43,589 bases of DNA from Planctomycetia bacterium (GTDB lineage: Bacteria; Planctomycetota; UBA1135; GCA-002686595): assembly GCA_005799545.1 (NCBI GenBank), contig SYGM01000092.1, positions 1-43,589 on the forward strand, in the 5' to 3' direction. The number at the start of each line of letters is the position of its first letter. Positions within the stretch are counted from its first letter, which is position 1. A program made the position numbers and the translations under genes. This document shows, piece by piece, positions 18,481-27,053 of this stretch. A model generated the notes under the pieces. That model searched no databases. It saw only the letters and a list, made by a program, of their open reading frames with translations, and had not been told where the DNA came from.

Positions 18481-19470
18481 CTACGCGCCCGCGAGGTCGG
18501 AACGCCAGACCTTGACCTCGCGCTCCAGCTGGATGCCGGTCTTGTCGGCAACCAGCCGCTCGGTCTCACCGATCAGCCGCAGCACATCCGCCGCGCTGGC
18601 CGTGCCGGTGTTCACCACGAAGTTGCCGTGCTTCTCGCTGACGATCGCGCCGCCAACGCTGCGGCCCTTGCCGCCGGCCTGCTCCACCAGCTGCCCGGCC
18701 GAACGCCCGCCCGAGAGGTTCTTGTCCGGGTTCTTCCACACGCAACCGGCCGACCACAGCGTCACGGGCTGCACCGCGTTCTTCTTCTGCAGGTACTCGC
18801 GCACACCCTCCTCGACGGTGCGCGGATCGCTCAGCTCAAAGCGCAGCAGCGCGCTCGCGACCACCTTGCGGCCCAGCCGCGCGTTGCGATAGCCCGGCTG
18901 GCACTGCTCGCGCGTCAACTCGACCAGCTGCGCGTTTTCATCGATCACCAGCAGGCGCTCGACGACATCCCACATGTCACCCCAGCTGCCGCCGGCGTTC
19001 ATGGCGACGCCGCCGCCGACATTGCCGGGCACGCCGGCCAGTCCCTGCAATCCGCTCCAGCCCAGCTTGGCGGCGCTGCGCACCAGCTTGGGCAGCGAAA
19101 TGCCCGACCAGGCGACGAAGCGCAAGCCCTCCTCACGCGCCATGGCGACATGACGCGGGCTGGGATCCTCCAGCATGCGCATCGACTCACCCAGCGCGCG
19201 ATCCGGCTCAGGGCGGAACAGACGCTGCATCCGGTCGGTCGTGATCACGACACCCGGCAGCACGCCGTCCTCGATGATCAGGTTTGCTCCTCCGCCGAGA
19301 ATCCGCGGCTCGATCCCCTCCGCCCGCGCGGCCTCGATGGCCTCGCGCAGTTGTTCGGGATCCGCGGGCTCGAGCAGCCATTGCGCTGCTCCGCCCACAC
19401 GCATCGTCGTTCTAGCGGCGAGCGGCGCGTTCTGGACTGCCGCGCAGGGCCAGCTCTTCAATGAGGTCAT
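18481..19470 (-). CDS. murB: UDP-N-acetylenolpyruvoylglucosamine reductase
   Basis: A 329-residue FAD enzyme that makes UDP-MurNAc. RTTMRVGGAAQWLLEP near residue 20 and ILGGGANLIIEDG near 55 bind FAD. GVPGNVGGGVAMNAGGSWG is the usual substrate loop, and SAGCVWKNPD carries Cys where many type I enzymes have the proton-donor Ser. The closing EREVKVW holds the conserved Glu. I chose the ATG at 19470, which overlaps the end of murC by 59 bases; an in-frame GTG at 19497 is possible. It is the last cell-wall gene before thrS. Confidence 0.92.
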   Translation of the reverse strand: MTSLKSWPCAAVQNAPLAARTTMRVGGAAQWLLEPADPEQLREAIEAARAEGIEPRILGGGANLIIEDGVLPGVVITTDRMQRLFRPEPDRALGESMRMLEDPSPRHVAMAREEGLRFVAWSGISLPKLVRSAAKLGWSGLQGLAGVPGNVGGGVAMNAGGSWGDMWDVVERLLVIDENAQLVELTREQCQPGYRNARLGRKVVASALLRFELSDPRTVEEGVREYLQKKNAVQPVTLWSAGCVWKNPDKNLSGGRSAGQLVEQAGGKGRSVGGAIVSEKHGNFVVNTGTASAADVLRLIGETERLVADKTGIQLEREVKVWRSDLAGA

Positions 19471-20875
19471 CTTTCGCAAGGTCGATGTCACCGGCACCGA
19501 GGATGAGCGCCGCCCCGCCGGAGGGCAAGCGTTCGGCGAGCCGCTTCATGCTCGGCTTGGGAGGACCGCCCGCTTCGGCGTCCACGCCCGCGCGCTTGAG
19601 GCGCATGACGAGATCGCCGGCATCGGCGGCCGTATGGTCGATATGCGCGCGGGCGCCGTAGACATCCGCGATCACGACCCGATCAGCGCCGCGCAGGCTC
19701 TCCACGAAATCCTCGAGGAAGCGCGCCGTGCGGCTGTATTGGTGCGGCTGGAAGAGCACGTGCAGAGGCTTGCCCGGCAGAGCGCGGCGCGCCGCCTCCA
19801 GCGTGGCGCGCACTTCCGTCGGGTGGTGCGCGTAGTCGTGAATCAGCTCCACGCCGCCGTGCGTGCCCCAGGGCTCGAAGCGCCGCTCGGCGCCCTTGTA
19901 GCGGGTGATCCAGCGCGCGGCATGGATCACGGCGAGCCCCGGCTCGACGCGCCAGACGCGCGCCACGAGACCGACGACCAGCGCGATGGCGCAGGCCGCA
20001 TTCTCCACGTTGAAGGCGCCCGGCACCGCGAGCTGAATGTCGGGGCTGGCCCAACCGGGTCCGCGCAGGCGGAAGCGGAAATGGCCGTGTTGTTCGCCGA
20101 TCAGATCGACATCGAAGTCCTTGCCCAGGCGCCAGACCTGCGCATGCGATGCATTGGTGATGCGCTCGGGCACGTCACGTCCCACGACGAGCAGACCGTC
20201 GGGGTGGATGCGGTCGACAAAGCGGGCAAAGGCCTCCTCCAGCGCTTCCATCGTGCCGTAGTAGTCAAGGTGATCGGCCTCGACGTTCGTGAGGATCGCG
20301 CCCTCAGGCCACAGCTGCAGGAACGAGCGGTCGTACTCGCAGGCTTCCGCCGCGAACCAGCCGCCCGGCTTGGGAATCACCGCGTTGGAACCGACCGTGC
20401 GACAGACACCGCCCACCAGCGCGCCTGCATCGGGAGCACCGCGTCCCAGCGCCTCGCAGACACCGCGCAGCGCGTAGTACACCATCCACGACGAAGTCGT
20501 CTTGCCGTGCGTGCCCGCGATCGCGAGCGTGCGGCGCCGCGGCGTGATGCGCCCGAGCAGCTCGCTGTACTTGAGCACCGGAATGCCGCGGCGCACCGCT
20601 TCGCGCACCTGCAGATCCTCCAGCGAGATGGCGGCCGAACGCACCACCATTTCCGCATCCTGCGGGAGCAGTTCCGCGCGACTGTCACCGAGCTGCACAT
20701 CGACACCCAGACTGCGCAGCGCGCGCACGAAGCGCGAATCCGACCGGTCCTGTCCCGACACGGAGTGTCCGTGCGCATGCAGGATCTGAGCCGCGCCTGA
20801 GAGACCAGCACCACCTATGCCGAGCATGTGCACGCGATTGGCCACGTTCGGAATCAGCCCTTCGTTCGCATTCAT
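19412..20875 (-). CDS. murC: UDP-N-acetylmuramate-L-alanine ligase
   Basis: A Mur ligase of 487 residues adding L-Ala to UDP-MurNAc. The Rossmann-like start VHMLGIGGAGLSG is at 16-27, the ATP loop GTHGKTT at 121-127, and HDYAHHPTEVRATLEAAR in the C-terminal domain is typical of MurC. The start at 20875 is chosen because GGGGGGA lies about 7 bases before it; in-frame ATGs at 20881 and 20908 would sit too close to or before that site. It follows murG after a 90-base spacer, the largest internal gap of this stretch. Confidence 0.95.
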   Translation of the reverse strand: MNANEGLIPNVANRVHMLGIGGAGLSGAAQILHAHGHSVSGQDRSDSRFVRALRSLGVDVQLGDSRAELLPQDAEMVVRSAAISLEDLQVREAVRRGIPVLKYSELLGRITPRRRTLAIAGTHGKTTSSWMVYYALRGVCEALGRGAPDAGALVGGVCRTVGSNAVIPKPGGWFAAEACEYDRSFLQLWPEGAILTNVEADHLDYYGTMEALEEAFARFVDRIHPDGLLVVGRDVPERITNASHAQVWRLGKDFDVDLIGEQHGHFRFRLRGPGWASPDIQLAVPGAFNVENAACAIALVVGLVARVWRVEPGLAVIHAARWITRYKGAERRFEPWGTHGGVELIHDYAHHPTEVRATLEAARRALPGKPLHVLFQPHQYSRTARFLEDFVESLRGADRVVIADVYGARAHIDHTAADAGDLVMRLKRAGVDAEAGGPPKPSMKRLAERLPSGGAALILGAGDIDLAKDDLIEELALRGSPERAARR

Positions 20876-20964
20876 CGTCATTCCCCCCTGGTTTGCCATC
20901 TCAGCCATGAGTTGCGCCGGTTTTCACCAGCTTTTCCACATTGCGTGGATAGAACAGCGCACGC

Positions 20965-22161
20965 TCAGCGCGCCCTCCGTTGGTTCGCCAGCTCGAGCAG
21001 CGTGTCGAGCAAACGTCCCGCGCCGTCGAGCGGCAGAGCCGCTTCGAGCGCCGCGCTCATGCGCGCGCGCGGAGCAGAGCCGTCGCGCGAGCACAGACGC
21101 GCGAGTTCGGCCGCAAACTGCGAGCTCAGCTCGCGCTCCTCGACGATGCGCACACCGTCCTTGAGCTGCCGGGCGTTCTTTTCCTGGTGTTTGTCCGCAT
21201 GATGCGGATACGGCACTACCACCGCCGGCCGCCGCAGCGCGGCGATCTCCGCCAGCGTCGACGCACCGCCGCGCGTCAGCACCAGCGTGGCCGCCGAAAG
21301 CGCACGCGCCATGTCGTGGATGTACTCCTGCGCCGCATAGCCCCTGAACGGCGCCAGCGCCTCCTGCGTGCGACCCGGTCCGGTCTGATGCAGAACCTGC
21401 ACGCCTTGGCGGACGAGTTCAGGAGCGCAATGGTGAACGAAACGGTTGAGACCCAGCGCACCCTGGCTTCCGCCGAGCACCAGCAGCAGCGGCAGCGCCG
21501 GATCGAATCCCAGTTCCTCGCGCGCACGCGCGCTGCAGCTCTCGTCGACCATGCCGCGCGAGAACTCGCGCGCCAGCGGCGGTCCGATCCTGCGATGGCG
21601 CGTGCGACCGGTCTTGACGCCCGCCGCAGGCAGCGTGGCCTCCCACGCATGCGCCACGCAATCCGCCATGCCGCCCAGCCAGCGCGTCGCCGCGCCGCGT
21701 TCGGCGTTGATCTCCAGCAGCACGATCGGAATGCGCAGCATGCGCGCGGCCAGCACCGCCGGCAGCGAAGTGAAACCGCCCAGCGCGAGCAGCACATCCG
21801 GCTTGTGCGCGCGCAGCGCAGCATGTGCGCTCGCCACCGAAGCCGGCGTGCGCAGCATCAGGCGTGCGCGGCTGGGGGCTCCCCCGCCGCGCGGCTCGAC
21901 CTCGAGCACGACACGTTCATGACGAATGAGCGGGAAACGACGCTCCATGCCCTGGAGCACCCGATCCTCGACTTCCCGGCCGCTGGTGAACCAAACCAGA
22001 TCCGCCAGACCTCCTCGCCGCTGAGCTTCCTCCAGCAGGTGCAGGCCCGGGACCAGATGGCCTCCGGTACCACCACCCGCCAAAGCAAGGCGCAGCGTGC
22101 GGCTCTCGAGTTCCGGCATGATCTCCGTCCGGTTCGCGGACAGAAGCGTCGTTCCACTCAT
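20965..22161 (-). CDS. murG: Lipid II-forming GlcNAc transferase
   Basis: A 398-residue GT28 enzyme that adds GlcNAc to lipid I at the inner membrane face. The N-terminal GGGTGGHLVPGL loop is near residue 30, GGFTSLPAVLAARM near 127, GGSQGALGLN near 228, and the UDP-sugar site TRGGASTLAEI... HHADKHQEKNA near 305-340. It is slightly longer than usual because of a 25-residue N-terminal extension. Its ATG overlaps the stop of the small membrane gene upstream by 4 bases. Confidence 0.95.
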   Translation of the reverse strand: MSGTTLLSANRTEIMPELESRTLRLALAGGGTGGHLVPGLHLLEEAQRRGGLADLVWFTSGREVEDRVLQGMERRFPLIRHERVVLEVEPRGGGAPSRARLMLRTPASVASAHAALRAHKPDVLLALGGFTSLPAVLAARMLRIPIVLLEINAERGAATRWLGGMADCVAHAWEATLPAAGVKTGRTRHRRIGPPLAREFSRGMVDESCSARAREELGFDPALPLLLVLGGSQGALGLNRFVHHCAPELVRQGVQVLHQTGPGRTQEALAPFRGYAAQEYIHDMARALSAATLVLTRGGASTLAEIAALRRPAVVVPYPHHADKHQEKNARQLKDGVRIVEERELSSQFAAELARLCSRDGSAPRARMSAALEAALPLDGAGRLLDTLLELANQRRAR

Positions 22162-22361
22162 CGCTTCGTCGTCTCTGCTTCAGGTTGCGTGACTTCCATC
22201 GGTTCGGTCTGGGATTCGAGCGCAGCGCTCTCCAGACCGGGCTCCAGCTGCGGATACGGGCCGCCGAGATCCTCGAGGACCACCAATCCGCAGCGCGGAG
22301 CTTCGAGCAGCACCAGCATGGCGCAGCCCAGGAGCAGCATCAGCTTGAGTCCGGAGCTCAT
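22158..22361 (-). CDS. Small membrane-anchored peptide between the LysM gene and murG
   Basis: A 67-residue ORF linked by ATGA overlaps to both neighbours: its start lies in the stop of the LysM gene and its stop in the start of murG. Residues 5-20 (LKLMLLLGCAMLVLLEA) form one hydrophobic segment, possibly a lipobox-type signal (LLGC). The rest is acidic, Pro/Glu-rich and probably disordered. I recognise no family. The tight coupling at both ends argues that it is a real gene with a role in the cell-wall machine. Confidence 0.6.
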   Translation of the reverse strand: MSSGLKLMLLLGCAMLVLLEAPRCGLVVLEDLGGPYPQLEPGLESAALESQTEPMEVTQPEAETTKR

Positions 22362-23215
22362 TGCACGCGGCGCTTGGGCTCCACGTTGGCGGCGACGGCG
22401 GGCGAACCGCCGGGCAGCTGGATGGTCTGGCCGACCTTGAGCTTGGCGGGATCGAGACCGGGGTTCATCGACTGGATGTCCTTGGCGCGCGAAGCAGAGC
22501 CCAGCTCGCGGCGAGCGATCGCCGAGAGCGTGTCGCCCTTCTGCACCTTGTAGCTGCGGCCGCCCTTGCTGCTCGCCTTCGGCGCGGAAGCGGCGACCGG
22601 CTTGGCAGTCGACGGGCCGGCGGGCTTGGCGGCCGCGGCAACCGGCTGAGCCGGCGTCTGCGCGACAACCGGAGCGGCACCCGCAGGCAGGATCAGTTCC
22701 TGACCGACCTTGAGGTTCTTGGGGTTGAGGCCCGGGTTGAGCGCGAGGATTTCGTTGACGCGCGACTCGGAGCCGAGTTGACGCTTGGCGATGCGCGCGG
22801 GGCTGTCGCCGCTCTTGACGATGTACTTGGTGCCGGCCGTCTTGCTGCTGAGATCCGGCTGGGCAACGGGATGAACTGCAACCGGCGCAGCTGCCTCACC
22901 GCCCGTCGGGGTCGTCACCATCGTGCTCGTCGGGGTGGTGACTTGCGTTTCCGTTCCGACCAGCGCCTCGCCGCCGACCGTCGGCAGCGTTTCGGGTGCC
23001 GTGCCGTCACCGCTCACGGGCAGCGGCGCAACCTGCGTCAGTTCGCCGTTGCTGGGCGGCGGCGTCATGTTCTTGTCTTCGACGACCGCAGTCTTCGAGC
23101 CGGTCAGGCGCGACCAGAAGCCGGGCGACTTGTTATCGCCCCAGAAGGAGACCGCCACGATCGTGACGAGCAGGAAGACCAGGGCGATGACGCCGTATCG
23201 TTCAATTTGTTGCAT
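22358..23215 (-). CDS. Membrane-anchored protein with two LysM domains
   Basis: A 285-residue protein. Residues 8-24 (GVIALVFLLVTIVAVSF) are a membrane anchor with a short cytoplasmic tail. A Pro/Thr/Val-rich linker follows (30-128), then LysM repeats at 130-177 (YIVKSGDSPARIAKRQLG...) and 220-268 (SYKVQKGDTLSAIARRELG...), separated by an Ala/Pro linker. LysM domains bind GlcNAc-containing glycans such as peptidoglycan. Encoded between ftsW and murG, where murD or other division genes often sit, it is likely a periplasmic peptidoglycan-sensing or scaffolding factor for the FtsW/PBP complex (inference). Confidence 0.85.
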   Translation of the reverse strand: MQQIERYGVIALVFLLVTIVAVSFWGDNKSPGFWSRLTGSKTAVVEDKNMTPPPSNGELTQVAPLPVSGDGTAPETLPTVGGEALVGTETQVTTPTSTMVTTPTGGEAAAPVAVHPVAQPDLSSKTAGTKYIVKSGDSPARIAKRQLGSESRVNEILALNPGLNPKNLKVGQELILPAGAAPVVAQTPAQPVAAAAKPAGPSTAKPVAASAPKASSKGGRSYKVQKGDTLSAIARRELGSASRAKDIQSMNPGLDPAKLKVGQTIQLPGGSPAVAANVEPKRRVQ

Positions 23216-23262
23216 GGTGAGGAAGTCCGGAGAGCAGTAGAGACGAGTTGTCGAGTTGGATT

Positions 23263-24501
23263 TCAGGTCGCCGGTTCCGCGCGCGGAGGGACCGGGACGG
23301 GTTCAAAAGGAGTTTCCTTGCGATCGACGGGCCGGGCGGCGCCCAGCGCGAGACCGATCGCAAAAGAGCTGACAAGCAGGGCGGTTCCGCCGTGCGAGAG
23401 GAAGGGCAGCGGCATGCCCTTGGGCGGCGCGAGGTGCGTCACGACCTGGACGTGCACCATCGACTGCAGCGAGAAGGATAGCAGCAGGCCGAAGGCTGCC
23501 AGCGCGCAGTAGCGGTCGCGGATGGAGAGCAGGAAGCGCAGGCCATACCACGCAAAGGCGGCCAGCAGCGCGATCACCAGCCAGACGCCGAACAGGCCGA
23601 GCTCCTCGCCCGTCAGCGCCAGCACGTAGTCGGTCTCCAGGTAGGGCACGCGCGCGTTGCGCCACATGCCCTGGCCCAGCCCCACGCCGAAGAAGTCTCC
23701 GCTCGACATCGCGACCTCGGACTGTTCGACCTGGTGATTGCTGGCCGATCCGAGGAACATCGCGATGCGGCTGCGGATGTAAGAGACGAAGGTGATCAGC
23801 AGCAGCGCCGCGCTGCCGCCGATGCCGATCAGCGGTCCCGCCACGTGCATCGACTGCACGCCGCCGACCCACATCGTGCTGAGGAAGCACAGGAGGAACA
23901 GCAGGCTGCCGCCCAGATCGGTTTCGCCAAGGATCAGTGCGAAGAACACGACTCCGACACCCAGCATCGGCAGCACGCCTTTCTTGACATCGAGCACATC
24001 CGGGCCAAGACGCATGCAGCGGTCCGCGACCCAAAGCACGCACACGATGCGCGCCAGTTCCGAGGGCTGGAACGAGAACAGGCCGAACACCGATACCCAG
24101 CGGTTGGCTCCGTTGCGCGGGTCGCCGAAGTACGGCACGTACACCAGCACCAGCGAGATGAAGCAGAAGATCATCAGCCCTGGGATCATCCGGCGCAGAC
24201 CTTCAGGCCCGATGCGGAAGCCCAGCAGCAGCACGACCAGCGCACCGATGCGGAAGAAGACCTGATCGCCGAAGATCTTCCAGAAGTCCTCGATCGGCGC
24301 CGTGGTTGCGGCATGGTTGACCTGCAGCAGCAGGCCCAGACCCAGCAGCGAGAGCACCACCAGGAAGATGCCCAGCGCCGGCTTGGCCGGATCGGGCACT
24401 TCGGCGCGGCGCGCGAAGTCATCGAGCCAATCGCCGATGTTGGTCTGCTTCTCGCGCGGGAGCGCTTCGCCTTGAGCTGACTTTCTCCAGAAGCGTGCCA
24501 T
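23263..24501 (-). CDS. ftsW: SEDS glycosyltransferase FtsW
   Basis: A 412-residue polytopic enzyme that polymerises lipid II. Diagnostic SEDS segments are NGANRWVSVFGLFSFQPSE near 132-150, GQGMWRNARVPYLETDYVLA with the conserved Asp near 285, TGEELGLFG, and APPKGMPLPFLSHGGTALL near 370. About ten hydrophobic helices are visible. It has an extended N-terminus of about 40 soluble residues. It could be called RodA by sequence alone; the dcw context and the cognate PBP gene favour FtsW. It starts 6 bases after the mraY stop. Confidence 0.93.
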   Translation of the reverse strand: MARFWRKSAQGEALPREKQTNIGDWLDDFARRAEVPDPAKPALGIFLVVLSLLGLGLLLQVNHAATTAPIEDFWKIFGDQVFFRIGALVVLLLGFRIGPEGLRRMIPGLMIFCFISLVLVYVPYFGDPRNGANRWVSVFGLFSFQPSELARIVCVLWVADRCMRLGPDVLDVKKGVLPMLGVGVVFFALILGETDLGGSLLFLLCFLSTMWVGGVQSMHVAGPLIGIGGSAALLLITFVSYIRSRIAMFLGSASNHQVEQSEVAMSSGDFFGVGLGQGMWRNARVPYLETDYVLALTGEELGLFGVWLVIALLAAFAWYGLRFLLSIRDRYCALAAFGLLLSFSLQSMVHVQVVTHLAPPKGMPLPFLSHGGTALLVSSFAIGLALGAARPVDRKETPFEPVPVPPRAEPAT

Positions 24502-24507
24502 GTTCGC

Positions 24508-25656
24508 TCAGCGCACCTTCAACAGGGCCAGGGAAGCGAGCGCGCAGATGCCTGCCACGATCCAGGCGCGCACGACGATGGTGACCTCATGCCAGGGCAC
24601 CGCGGCGGGCGCGAAGATGCCGCCCTTGAGCTGCAGGCCGTGGTGGATCGGCGCGCAGGTGAACAGGCGCTTGCCCCCGCTCGCGCGGAAGTAGCGCGTC
24701 TGCAGCCAGCTGGAACCCAGCTCGGCGAAGAACACGAAGCCGATCAGCGGCAACACGAGCTCCTGTTTGGAGACGACCGCCATCCACGCGAGCAGTCCGC
24801 CCAGCGGCAGCGAGCCGGAGTCGCCCATGAAGACCTTGGCCGGGAAGGCGTTGTACCAGAGGAAGCCCATGCACGCTCCACACAGTGCGCCGCCCATCAC
24901 CGCCATCTCGCTGGCGGCGGCGATGTGCGGCAGACGCAGATAGCCCGTCCAGTCCGGACGGCCGGTGACGTAGCAGAACACCGAGAGCGCCGCGCCGGAG
25001 ATCAGCATGCAGCCCGCGGCCAGTCCATCGAGGCCGTCGGTGATGTTGCAGGCGTTGGAGGTGCCCACGACGACGAGCCACTGGAAGAACAGGAAGAACA
25101 GCACGCCGAGCACGCCCATCGAGGCCAACCCGAAGGCGACATCCTTGAAGAAGGGCGGATACAGCGTCAGCAGCGTGTCGCGACCGGTCGTCAGCGCGTA
25201 GTAGCACAGCGCCGCAATCACGCCTCCGGCGACGATCGAGAGGCCCAGCATCTTGGCCTTGGGGGTCAGGCCCTTGCAGTTGGGAATGGTCAGCTTCTTG
25301 TAGTCATCCACGAAGCCCACTGCGGCGAAACCGACCGTGAGGAAGATGCCCAGCACCAGGTGCAGGTTGTCCAGCCGCCCCCACAGCAGCGCGGAACCCA
25401 CCAGCGAAGCGATCAGGAAGCTGCCGCCCATCGTGGGCGTGTTCTTCTTGCCCATCTTCACCGTCAGGTCCGCCAGCTCCTTGGAGTCGACCTTGGTGGT
25501 GTCCTCGCCGACCTTGTGACGGCGCAGCCACTCGATCACGGGTTTGCCGAAAAGCAGCGCCAGCACGAAAGCCGTCAGCGCCGCAGCCACGGCGCGGAAC
25601 GTGATGTAGCCGAACAGCGAAACGCCGAACAGCTCTTCCAGCAGGCCGGGAATCAA
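24508..25656 (-). CDS. mraY: Phospho-MurNAc-pentapeptide translocase
   Basis: A 382-residue membrane enzyme forming lipid I. Motifs are KKNTPTMGG near 70-78, VGFVDDYKKL near 112, NACNITDGLDGLAAG near 200, and VFMGDSGSLPLGG near 275. The usual C-terminal triple-His motif (PxHHHFE) is here APIHHGLQLKG, with Gly in the third His position. About ten transmembrane helices fit the family. It overlaps the murF stop by 4 bases. Confidence 0.95.
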   Translation of the reverse strand: MIPGLLEELFGVSLFGYITFRAVAAALTAFVLALLFGKPVIEWLRRHKVGEDTTKVDSKELADLTVKMGKKNTPTMGGSFLIASLVGSALLWGRLDNLHLVLGIFLTVGFAAVGFVDDYKKLTIPNCKGLTPKAKMLGLSIVAGGVIAALCYYALTTGRDTLLTLYPPFFKDVAFGLASMGVLGVLFFLFFQWLVVVGTSNACNITDGLDGLAAGCMLISGAALSVFCYVTGRPDWTGYLRLPHIAAASEMAVMGGALCGACMGFLWYNAFPAKVFMGDSGSLPLGGLLAWMAVVSKQELVLPLIGFVFFAELGSSWLQTRYFRASGGKRLFTCAPIHHGLQLKGGIFAPAAVPWHEVTIVVRAWIVAGICALASLALLKVR

Positions 25657-27053
25657 GCGCGTACCTCCCGACGCTGCTTGTGGGCCTGCACAAGCTGCGT
25701 CACAAGACGGTCGAGCCCGGTGCGGCGGCTGCCCTTGACCAGCACCACATCGCCTTCGCCGAAGATGCCCGCGGCGCGCGCGATGGCTTCCTCGGTCGAG
25801 GCCACGTGGAACAGACGATCGGCCGGGAAGCCCGCTTCCAGCGCGCCGGCGGCGGTCGCGGCCGTGAGCTCCCCCACCAGCAGCAGCACGTCGATGCCGC
25901 CCTCGGCCGCGTACTCGCCGACGCTCTTGTGCAGTTCGGGTGAGAGCTCACCGAGCTCCAGCATGTCACCGAGCACCAGCACACGGCGGCGGAAGCCGTG
26001 CATGCCGCGCAGCACGCGCACGCTCGCACGCGCCGACTCGGGATTGGCGTTGGAGCTGTCGTCGATCAGCGTGAAGCCGCCCAGCTCATGCTGCTCCATG
26101 CGGCGCTGCGCCGGCTTGAGGCGCGAGACCGCCGGCAGCACTTCCGGCCAAGGCAGTCCGATCGCCTGGCAAGCCGCCAGTGCCGCCAACAGATTGTGGA
26201 CGTTGTGCAGACCCAGCAGCGGCGAGCTGATCTCGTAGCCTTCCAGCGTCAGGTGCGTCTGGCCGTTCTCGAAGCGGATGTCGCGCGCATTGAGATCACC
26301 GGCGCCCTCCAGGCTGTACGTCACGACGCGGGCATCGGTCTCGCGTGCCATGGCCGCCGTCCAGCGGTTGTCGGCGTTGAGCACCGCGACGCCCTCGCGC
26401 GGCAGCGCGCGCACCAGGTCCGCCTTCTCATGCGCGACGCCTTCGATCGAACCCAGCCCTGCCAGATGCGAGAAGCCGACGGTGGTGACCACGCCCACCG
26501 TGGGACGCGCGATTGCAGCCAGCGCCGCGATCTCACCCTTGCCGTTGGTGCCCATCTCGACCACCAGCGCCTCGGTTCCCGCATCCGCGAGGAACAGCGT
26601 CAGCGGCACGCCGATGTCGTTGTTGAACGAAGCCGGCGAGCCCGCGACCGACAGGCGCGAGCCGAGCAGGTCCATCAGGATCGTCTTGGTGGTCGTCTTG
26701 CCACAGGAACCCGTGATGCCGATCACCGGGCAGGCCAGCTGGCTGCGGTAGTGGCGTGCGAAGTCCTGCAGTGCGCGGCGCGGATCGGAGTGGTCGAGCA
26801 CGACCGCGCTCGCGGGCACCTTGCCGGCGAGACGCTTGGCATCCTGCAGCAGCACGCCGCTGGCGCCGCGCTCGAGCGCATCAAGCGCGAAGCGCGCGCC
26901 GTCGAAGTTGGGACCGCACAGGGCAAAGAAGAACTCGCCGCGCTGGATCGTGCGCGTGTCCGTCGAGACACCGCGCAGGCGCGCTTCGCCGGAGCCTGAA
27001 AGCAGGCTGGCTCCGCTGGCGCGGACGAGATCGTCAATGCGTGTTTCCTTCAT
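25653..27053 (-). CDS. murF: UDP-MurNAc-tripeptide-D-Ala-D-Ala ligase
   Basis: A 466-residue Mur ligase adding D-Ala-D-Ala. The ATP loop GITGSCGKTTTK is at 112-123, with Cys instead of the frequent Asn/Ser, then NNDIGVPLTLF near 150, LVVEMGTNGKGEIAAL near 170 and the C-terminal LIDDSSNANPESARASV near 335. I chose the ATG at 27053 (MKETRIDDL), which overlaps the murE stop; the frame is open to 27170 but that part only shadows murE. Confidence 0.95.
   Translation of the reverse strand: MKETRIDDLVRASGASLLSGSGEARLRGVSTDTRTIQRGEFFFALCGPNFDGARFALDALERGASGVLLQDAKRLAGKVPASAVVLDHSDPRRALQDFARHYRSQLACPVIGITGSCGKTTTKTILMDLLGSRLSVAGSPASFNNDIGVPLTLFLADAGTEALVVEMGTNGKGEIAALAAIARPTVGVVTTVGFSHLAGLGSIEGVAHEKADLVRALPREGVAVLNADNRWTAAMARETDARVVTYSLEGAGDLNARDIRFENGQTHLTLEGYEISSPLLGLHNVHNLLAALAACQAIGLPWPEVLPAVSRLKPAQRRMEQHELGGFTLIDDSSNANPESARASVRVLRGMHGFRRRVLVLGDMLELGELSPELHKSVGEYAAEGGIDVLLLVGELTAATAAGALEAGFPADRLFHVASTEEAIARAAGIFGEGDVVLVKGSRRTGLDRLVTQLVQAHKQRREVRA

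Noticed and set aside
16646-18892. 748-codon plus-strand ORF across thrS
   Set aside because: Antisense to a clear ThrRS; repetitive Ala/Glu/Arg/His content and no domain.
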